A stretch of 39,474 nt of DNA, from assembly GCA_947168335.1 (NCBI GenBank), contig CAMVLM010000018.1:1-39474 (forward strand). Direction: 5' to 3'. Below the pieces are notes generated by a model. It was given only the letters and a program-made list of their open reading frames with translations. It had not been told where the DNA came from and did no database searches. Shown piece after piece: positions 1 to 6,380 of this stretch. The position numbers were made by a program, and so were the translations under genes. Origin of the DNA: an uncultured Butyrivibrio sp. (lineage in GTDB: Bacteria > Bacillota > Clostridia > Lachnospirales > Lachnospiraceae). Each line of letters starts with the position of its first letter. The first letter of the stretch is position 1.

Positions 1-2
1 TT

Positions 3-101
3 CTGGAAGGACAGAAACAGAGTAGCAAATTTACCTACGTATATAATTTAAGTTATATTCGACAGTACTATGGATTAATGATAGAATATGGATATGGATA
101 A
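3..101 (+). CDS. 3' end of an upstream CDS running in from outside the window (…LEGQKQSSKFTYVYNLSYIRQYYGLMIEYGYG*)
   Basis: Frame 3 is open from the window edge to TAA 99-101 and overlaps the ATG of the recombinase at 88 by 14 nt, as in a translationally coupled pair. Confidence 0.4.
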   Translation: MEGQKQSSKFTYVYNLSYIRQYYGLMIEYGYG

Positions 102-1158
102 GAAAAAAACCGATAAAAACATCGAGAAATTCAATAATATTGTTGATTCGTTGCCTGAGTTCACAAGCAATTTCTTTTATGCAGGAATGACCAACAAATC
201 CATACTTACTGCATTGGCTTACGCTCTGGATCTGCAGTATTTCTTTTCATTTGCAATAAACAACTATGAATACTTTCCGGAGAAGGGACTTCATGACCTG
301 ACGCTTAATGATATCAGCAAAATAACTCCTGTAGATATTGATGCATTCACCCGCTGGATGGCAAAAAGTCAGAATTTATCTGACAAGACAAGGGCCCGCC
401 GCAGGTCGTCCATCTCGGCGTTATATGAATACCTTGTAAATACAGAGAGAAAGCTGAATTATAATCCTGTGGTCAAATCCACCAAGATAGAGATTGATGA
501 ACCGGACTATGTTACCTACATCAATATGGAACAGCAGGATGTTTTGCTTAATTGCATTGAAAACGGAGTTGGTCTGACAAAAAAGCAGCTTGAATATCAT
601 GATGCCGTAAAATCCAGGGACAAAGCCATCGTTTTCCTGTTCCTTGACAGCGGCCTCAGAGTCTCAGAGCTTGCCCGGCTCAGCATCGGAGATGTCGTAT
701 TTGAGGAGAATCTGCTGGATGAATCAAAAAACCAAAATTATGTTTATACCCTGAGAAAAGGTAAAAAACAGCATTCCAAGAAGCCTTCTAAAGTGTTTTT
801 TTCAGATGAATCCAAAGCATATATCACTGAATATCTTGAGGAACGCACCTGCAGAGGTGAGAAGCTTAAGGATAATTCTCCACTGTTCGTAACCAAAGAT
901 GGAACACGCCTATCTGTACGCGCTATACAGGATATGGTCAAAAAATATGTGAAAGCTGCCCTTGGACGCAGCGATATCAGCGTTCATAAGCTAAGATCCA
1001 GCTTTGCCATGGAATTCTATAAACATGAGAAAAACATCCTTGTTCTTCAGGAGCGTATGGGCCATAAATCCATGGCTGCAACCAACATTTATGCCAAGGC
1101 AAGTGATAAGGAGGAAGCAGTTATTGCATCTCAAAACTGGAGAAAGAACAAGAAATAA
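88..1158 (+). CDS. Tyrosine recombinase / phage integrase family (XerC/D-like)
   Basis: N-terminal SAM-like core-binding domain; catalytic motifs SGLRVSEL, HKLRSSFAMEFY, LQERMGHKSMAATNIYAKA (R, HxxR, H, Y). Confidence 0.93.
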   Translation: MDMDKKKTDKNIEKFNNIVDSLPEFTSNFFYAGMTNKSILTALAYALDLQYFFSFAINNYEYFPEKGLHDLTLNDISKITPVDIDAFTRWMAKSQNLSDKTRARRRSSISALYEYLVNTERKLNYNPVVKSTKIEIDEPDYVTYINMEQQDVLLNCIENGVGLTKKQLEYHDAVKSRDKAIVFLFLDSGLRVSELARLSIGDVVFEENLLDESKNQNYVYTLRKGKKQHSKKPSKVFFSDESKAYITEYLEERTCRGEKLKDNSPLFVTKDGTRLSVRAIQDMVKKYVKAALGRSDISVHKLRSSFAMEFYKHEKNILVLQERMGHKSMAATNIYAKASDKEEAVIASQNWRKNKK

Positions 1159-1327
1159 TATTAACAACTTTTGCATGTAACCGGCAAGCACTTTTCCAGA
1201 CGGGAATATATTTTACCGTTTACATTGCAGCAATTATATGAAAAAATGAAGGATTCTATCCGTTGTGAGATTGAAAAATCAAGTACCAGAAGATTTAATC
1301 ATAACATTGACCAGCTCAGAGATATTC

Positions 1328-1504
1328 TTAATGCCTGTGTTTAAAGAAACAATGAACAATATGGTCTATTTTCCTGATAACCCCGGATCTGCACTCAGGA
1401 CATATCTCATGCTGCTTCCAGAGCTTTGCAATATCCATGTTTTCAGCCATATTCTGTTCCATTTTTTCTGCATTCATCATACCATTACTACTCTCATGGC
1501 CCAT
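1328..1504 (-). CDS. Small hypothetical protein, 58 aa (MGHESSNGMMNAEKMEQNMAENMDIAKLWKQHEICPECRSGVIRKIDHIVHCFFKHRH)
   Basis: Start codon directly abuts the stop of the 1505-1786 ORF (TAA-ATG); below the length cutoff of the supplied ORF track. Confidence 0.4.
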   Translation of the reverse strand: MGHESSNGMMNAEKMEQNMAENMDIAKLWKQHEICPECRSGVIRKIDHIVHCFFKHRH

Positions 1505-1786
1505 TTACTGTGAAATAACTGCCGTTTTAAACTCTTCATACATTGAAAACCCTGTTCTTAAAATCTCTTCAAGATCATCATATGTTCCAAACACCGGATA
1601 TCCCACCCTGTAATCCTGATCTATCAATAGTCTGGAATATATACTCCATGGGCTTCCCAGTATAAGGTTATCTCCATCCCATACAACCCATACAAAATCA
1701 ACATATCCATAACGTAGAATTATATGAAAAGTCAATTCCTGTACAGATTGACCATGAAAGTTTATGAAAGGCAAGTCCTCTCCCAT
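1505..1786 (-). CDS. Hypothetical protein, 93 aa
   Basis: Balanced composition, no better ORF on the opposite strand; no family recognised. Confidence 0.55.
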   Translation of the reverse strand: MGEDLPFINFHGQSVQELTFHIILRYGYVDFVWVVWDGDNLILGSPWSIYSRLLIDQDYRVGYPVFGTYDDLEEILRTGFSMYEEFKTAVISQ

Positions 1787-1834
1787 AATAGGAGTAAACC
1801 TGCCATTCTTTTTAATTCTTAAATGTGGAGATTT

Positions 1835-2164
1835 CTATTCCTCATACTTATCGCGACCAAATAGAACTGACATATAGTCACGCTTCCTCTGAAGGACTCT
1901 ATCTACATACATCATGATGCCTTCAAGTCTGTAAAAAGCTAGATATTCTTTAAATCTTACAGAATAATAACCTGTAAATAACTCCTCATAATACAAAGGT
2001 GTACCAGTCTTTGGATGCTCCACCATCGATTCTATCTTATCCATTAAATCATCAAGATATTTGTGAGTTATATCGAGGTTACTCGATACCATAAGAACTT
2101 CATCGAAAATGTCATCCATATCGCTTATGGCTTCAGGTGTGTAATCTATATCATAGGCAATCAT
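1835..2164 (-). CDS. ParE/RelE-superfamily toxin
   Basis: YTPEAISDMDDIFDEV…HPKTGTPLYYEELFTGYYSVRFKEYLAFYRLEG…VLQRKRDYMSVLFG is a typical ParE/RelE pattern; 4-bp ATGA overlap with the upstream antitoxin. Confidence 0.85.
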   Translation of the reverse strand: MIAYDIDYTPEAISDMDDIFDEVLMVSSNLDITHKYLDDLMDKIESMVEHPKTGTPLYYEELFTGYYSVRFKEYLAFYRLEGIMMYVDRVLQRKRDYMSVLFGRDKYEE

Positions 2165-2424
2165 TTCTGTCTGTTACGGAAGTGTTCCCTGACATCAGCA
2201 GCCGGAACGTATCCTTCTTCCTCTCCGGAACGACGTCCCTTATTAAGTTCACACATGAGGCGAAGCATTGCCCTTGTCTTCTCTATTTCTTCGTCTTCTT
2301 CTATATCTCTAATAGTATATTTTCCACGACCATTTACTGTCAGATATACAGGTGAACCATATTCAACCTTTTCCAGCACAGTATTATAATTTCTAAGATC
2401 TGAAACAGGACTAATTACCGCCAT
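2161..2424 (-). CDS. Phd/YefM-family antitoxin
   Basis: ISPVSDLRNYNTVLEKVEYGSPVYLTVNGRGKYTIRDIEE matches the Phd/YefM N-terminal pattern; overlaps the toxin gene. Confidence 0.85.
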   Translation of the reverse strand: MAVISPVSDLRNYNTVLEKVEYGSPVYLTVNGRGKYTIRDIEEDEEIEKTRAMLRLMCELNKGRRSGEEEGYVPAADVREHFRNRQK

Positions 2425-2547
2425 ATCAATACCTCGCTTTCATACATATTTTAACATCGCTTATTCTTTTAAGCAATATTTTAAGTAAAATCTTACTAAA
2501 CAGATATTCGTTCATAGGCCTTTTTCTGTCTCTGAAGCTCCTTATCC

Positions 2548-2964
2548 TTAAGCTTTATTGCAACAGACCTTTGCATCATACACCCTGGCATCTTCATTAC
2601 ATTCATTTTCAGAATAAGACTCATCATCCTCACCAAAAGAAAACTTCTCATCCAAAGCCTTTCTCATCTGCTGCTGACTACTCTCCTTGAACTCCTCATT
2701 CTCCTTAAACTGACGCATTTCTCCACGCTTTTGCTCCAAAGAAGATAAAATCTGTTCAAACTCATCAACTACATCCATCGTTCCAATCTCACCGAGCTCT
2801 CCATCCAGCGTCTTCTCATAAACAAGTGCAGCATCCACTTCCTCACAAATACCATTACTATCAAGGACATTTTCCTTATTGACCTCTTTTACCTCTTTAT
2901 CAAGTTTCCAAATACTCTCATGACTTATATCCTCCGCTCCCTTTTTTCTACTATTTTCAAACAT
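2548..2964 (-). CDS. Acidic, coiled-coil-like hypothetical protein (~138 aa from internal ATG at 2964)
   Basis: Start 2964 (MFENSRKKG…) overlaps the kinase stop by 8 nt (ATGTTTGA); the longer 3036 start would need a large overlap with the kinase. Confidence 0.6.
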   Translation of the reverse strand: MFENSRKKGAEDISHESIWKLDKEVKEVNKENVLDSNGICEEVDAALVYEKTLDGELGEIGTMDVVDEFEQILSSLEQKRGEMRQFKENEEFKESSQQQMRKALDEKFSFGEDDESYSENECNEDARVYDAKVCCNKA

Positions 2965-4267
2965 GCTTTCTGCAAATATGGATTTTCTGCACAAATAATC
3001 CATTTTCTTTGGATGTCTCAGTAAAGACATTATCATAATTTTTCAGAATCATCGATACATTGTATAAACCAATGCCATGCCCCTCTCCCTTGGAAGATAC
3101 CCCTTTTTTATATATTTGAGAAACAGAAAGTCCATGGTCTATAAAAGAATTCGAGATTATGAAAACAATTACGTTGTTCATTGTTCCCATATGTATACTC
3201 AGGGTAGGACATTCTGTTTCCAGGGCGGCTTCAATGGCGTTATCCAGGTAGATTCCAAGAATTCGTGTTAAGTCAACCAAATCGATCCCTGCGTTATCAA
3301 TTTCATCAGGAATATCTATAGTAACTTCGATGTTTTTGTTTATAGCCAGTAAAAGTTTTGAGTAAAAAATACTCTTTATTTCCAGATTTTTTATTCTGGA
3401 TAGATTTGCTAAAGATGCATTCTTATGCGTAAGCTCTTTTGTTAGAGGCATGATGTTCTTATGAAAATATGCATCAAGTTCATCATATCTTTTTTCATCA
3501 ATAAAAATAGCTAGCGTGGAAAGGATATTTACATAATCGTGCTTGAAGGATCGAAGGTTGTTGTAAGTGGCTTCCAGATTATCTGTATACTCCATAAGAG
3601 TATTAAGATCTCTGATCCTTTGCTGCTGCTCATAATTTTTCTTGGTTGTAATAAGTATTAGCACAACTGAAGTAACTGTCATAAATACATAAAGAGTTAC
3701 TAAAATAATCAATGGATAATAACTTTCCTTAGAGATTCCCGCAGACAGGGTCATTATTCCATAGATAAAAAAAGCACTGAAAGCCATTAAAAAGGTGATG
3801 TACAGAAAAAGTTTTTCATCTACTCTTTCAACGATTTTAGACAGATATTTCCTGTACAGTTTTTTGCAGGCAAGAATAATCGGAAAATAAATAGCGGACG
3901 ATACAACAATGATCACTATCATTTCTGTACAGCTTTGTTTTGTATTAGTTATGGGAAGATGTGCAAGAAAGTTAACGAATGCAGACACCGGAAGTACTGT
4001 AAGGCCGATTATTATATAAAGGATAAAATACACAATAGCAGACTTCATTTTACCCGTAAGCCAGCTCAAAAACAGAGCGGGAATAACAAACCATGCAATC
4101 ATCAATGGCTTTAAACCGGAAACAATAATAACATAAAACAATGAGAATAACATGGTAAAAAATAAGCAATAGTCCCTGACTTTTAAGGTGCGGGAATAAA
4201 CCGCTATTAGTCCGATAGTGAACAGTATAGCATTACTGATTGCATTTATAAAAACATATTCCAACAT
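2957..4267 (-). CDS. AgrC-like (HPK10-type) membrane sensor histidine kinase with GHKL ATPase domain
   Basis: Multiple N-terminal TM segments; LRSFKHDYVNILSTL phospho-His region; LTRILGIYLDNAIEAA N-box; GHGIGLYNV G-box. Confidence 0.9.
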   Translation of the reverse strand: MLEYVFINAISNAILFTIGLIAVYSRTLKVRDYCLFFTMLFSLFYVIIVSGLKPLMIAWFVIPALFLSWLTGKMKSAIVYFILYIIIGLTVLPVSAFVNFLAHLPITNTKQSCTEMIVIIVVSSAIYFPIILACKKLYRKYLSKIVERVDEKLFLYITFLMAFSAFFIYGIMTLSAGISKESYYPLIILVTLYVFMTVTSVVLILITTKKNYEQQQRIRDLNTLMEYTDNLEATYNNLRSFKHDYVNILSTLAIFIDEKRYDELDAYFHKNIMPLTKELTHKNASLANLSRIKNLEIKSIFYSKLLLAINKNIEVTIDIPDEIDNAGIDLVDLTRILGIYLDNAIEAALETECPTLSIHMGTMNNVIVFIISNSFIDHGLSVSQIYKKGVSSKGEGHGIGLYNVSMILKNYDNVFTETSKENGLFVQKIHICRKHV

Positions 4268-4277
4268 AGATACTCCT

Positions 4278-4297
4278 TGTAAATTCGGGTATTTACA
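4278..4297. promoter_or_regulatory. Inverted repeat TGTAAAT-N6-ATTTACA in the divergent kinase/regulator promoter region
   Basis: Perfect 7-bp arms read directly between the two divergent start codons. Confidence 0.5.
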
Positions 4298-4345
4298 GAT
4301 TATTATAGACTATATTATTTCTTTTTGGATAAGGGAAATGTTCAG

Positions 4346-5086
4346 ATGATTAAGCTTTATCTATGCGAAGACGATGCGCAGCAAAGAAAACATCTAAAAA
4401 AAGTAATAGAAAACGCAGTGCTTATTGAAAACCTAGATATGGAGTTTTCATGTGTTACAGATAATCCAAACTCTCTTCTTGATAAGGTAGTTACTGAGAA
4501 TTCTGTCGGTCTTTATTTTCTGGATATAGATCTAAAGACCGATATGACAGGACTTACTCTGGCAAAAGAGATCAGGAAATATGATCCCAGAGGATTTATT
4601 GTTTTTGTCACAACCCACTCAGAAATGAGCTATATGACATTTATATACAAGCTCGAAGCACTGGATTTCATTTTGAAAGACGACACAGAGGAAATGGTTA
4701 GGAGGGTGCATGAATGTGTCCTGAAAGCAAATGAAAGATTATCCTCTGTAACTAATAAAAACCCACCCAACTATTCTGTAATAGTCGGCGATAAGATTTA
4801 CACCGTGGATTACGATGAAATACTTTTCTTTGAGACATCTGCCAATGCCCATAAAATAATTCTGCATTGTAAATCCAGACAGCTGGAATTTCCAGGAAAA
4901 ATTAAAGCGATTGAACGCGATCTTGATGACAGGTTCTATCGTTGTCACAGATCCTTTTTAGTAAATACTGAAAATATAAAAGAGGTTGACACTACAAATG
5001 GCTTCATACGAATGATAACAGGAGATGAATGCCTTTTGTCTTTTAGGCAGATCCGGGGACTAAAAGACAAGTTAAAGAACAGTTAA
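4346..5086 (+). CDS. LytTR-family response regulator (AgrA/ComE-like); ORF can start at 4325
   Basis: REC domain (CEDDAQQRKHL, YFLDIDLKTDMTG, FVTTHSEM); LytTR domain (ILFFETSANAHKIILH, FYRCHRSFLVNTENIKEV). Internal ATG 4346 has an upstream AAGGGA. Confidence 0.92.
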   Translation: MIKLYLCEDDAQQRKHLKKVIENAVLIENLDMEFSCVTDNPNSLLDKVVTENSVGLYFLDIDLKTDMTGLTLAKEIRKYDPRGFIVFVTTHSEMSYMTFIYKLEALDFILKDDTEEMVRRVHECVLKANERLSSVTNKNPPNYSVIVGDKIYTVDYDEILFFETSANAHKIILHCKSRQLEFPGKIKAIERDLDDRFYRCHRSFLVNTENIKEVDTTNGFIRMITGDECLLSFRQIRGLKDKLKNS

Positions 5087-5205
5087 ATAGTACTCCTAAA
5101 TTTACGTTCAAGAATCGTAAGCGTGTACTGATTACCTTCACTATGACGAAAAAGATTCTAAAACCGAATTTCGTTGCGTAAATGTTTGCAGTTCGAGTTT
5201 TCTCA

Positions 5206-5211
5206 TATAAT
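5206..5211 (+). promoter_or_regulatory. Putative -10 (TATAAT) for the small membrane peptide gene, with a weak -35
   Basis: TATAAT at 5206-5211; position 17 bp upstream is TGTTTG, a poor -35, next to GTT-containing 9-mers at 5171-5179 and 5189-5197. Confidence 0.4.
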
Positions 5212-5250
5212 CATGTTAGTATAAACTATTTTGAAAGAGAGGAAATGTTG

Positions 5251-5437
5251 TATGAATAATATGATTAAAGGGGCTGTGATAACATTAGGAATCCTAGTTG
5301 TGTTGATAGTTGTAAATATATTATGCAATATAGCAGGACACGAATTGAACTCACTCTATACAGGAGTAATAACGCCTATAATAGCTATGGCGATATATGA
5401 TAAGGTGACCGGAAATTCAACAAATAAAAAGGCGTAA
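5251..5437 (+). CDS. Small hydrophobic peptide, ~61 aa (MNNMIKGAVITLGILVVLIVVNILCNIAGHELNSLYTGVITPIIAMAIYDKVTGNSTNKKA); ORF track start is 5231
   Basis: RBS-like GAGAGGAAA upstream of internal ATG 5251; two hydrophobic segments. Confidence 0.65.
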
Positions 5438-5560
5438 TAAATTTGCTTTTGTCAGTAAGAGACCAGAAGCGATTCGATTTAATAAATTGCTCATATGAGT
5501 ATCTGAATAGTAGTATATTATATATATAAGAATTGCAGGATACCTACGGATTACGCCTAA

Positions 5561-5592
5561 AAGAACCTGATGCGTCGGGTTCTTTTTTTTTG
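5561..5592 (+). terminator. Rho-independent terminator AGAACCTGATGCGTCGGGTTCTTTTTTTTT
   Basis: Hairpin followed by a 9-T run. Confidence 0.85.
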
Positions 5593-5598
5593 TGCTGT

Positions 5599-5817
5599 TC
5601 AGACATGAACAACATGGCCTATTTTTCTGATACGTTCTTTGATCTTATTCTTAATCCTCTTTTTGGTTTTTCTTTTCAAGATAAAAAATACGACGCCGGC
5701 TATAACCGGACCAAGAATTGCAAGTGCGATCTTTATGGTCAACTGTACTTTTAACCAGAAAATCTCGCGTTTCTTTGCTTCGATGGCTCTGCTGATCTTA
5801 CCCATAGACACCTCCAA
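5599..5817 (-). CDS. Small membrane protein, basic C-terminus, 72 aa
   Basis: TM segment IKIALAILGPVIAGVVFFIL plus a Lys/Arg-rich tail. Confidence 0.6.
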   Translation of the reverse strand: MEVSMGKISRAIEAKKREIFWLKVQLTIKIALAILGPVIAGVVFFILKRKTKKRIKNKIKERIRKIGHVVHV

Positions 5818-5826
5818 CTGCGACTT

Positions 5827-6171
5827 TTATAAGTGTTTGGATAGGATTTTGATCAAGCCCTTCTTTAACTGCTTATATGATTCCTCCAGCTCAGCAAGGA
5901 TATCTTCTTGACTCTTATCTGTCAGAGCCAGAAGCACCACCAGACCTGTATCCTCATCTGACGTAAGGAATGGATGCTCGCGATTCATACTCTTCAGCAA
6001 CGCATCCGTCTTTTCAATAATGGCATCAGCATCTGCCTGTTTACCGGCATCACAGATTGTCATAGCTGCAAGAACTCTGTATGCTGAATCAAAGAACTTA
6101 CCCTTCTGAAATTTCTCATAAACAGCCTTAACATCCTCCAGATATTTTTCCGGATTCCCGTTAAGCGCCAT
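5827..6171 (-). CDS. DUF4003-like protein, apparently truncated
   Basis: REHPFLTSDEDTGLVVLLALTDKSQEDILAELEESYKQLKKG resembles the DUF4003 N-terminal region; only 114 aa. Confidence 0.6.
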   Translation of the reverse strand: MALNGNPEKYLEDVKAVYEKFQKGKFFDSAYRVLAAMTICDAGKQADADAIIEKTDALLKSMNREHPFLTSDEDTGLVVLLALTDKSQEDILAELEESYKQLKKGLIKILSKHL

Positions 6172-6380
6172 TCTTGTTGCTAGTATAAATTCGCTGTTTT
6201 AAAACTAAGCTTATATCTTTCAGATTCATATAAGCATGTCAATAGTAATACTGCTGATCCAAAAAATGCTCACCATTAAATTGTTTATAAAGCTTTAATT
6301 AGGGGATTTCCGTATGTCATAGTAAAATTAAATTGAGGGATTTTGAGCACTGAAATATTAACTTCTGTGGGGGAAAGATA

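Noticed and set aside
1265-1513. 82-aa plus-strand ORF after the recombinase
   Set aside because: Overlaps two more protein-like frames and begins without an RBS.
2063-2389. Plus-strand ORFs over the toxin-antitoxin pair
   Set aside because: Overlap the recognisable ParE/RelE and Phd/YefM genes on the minus strand.
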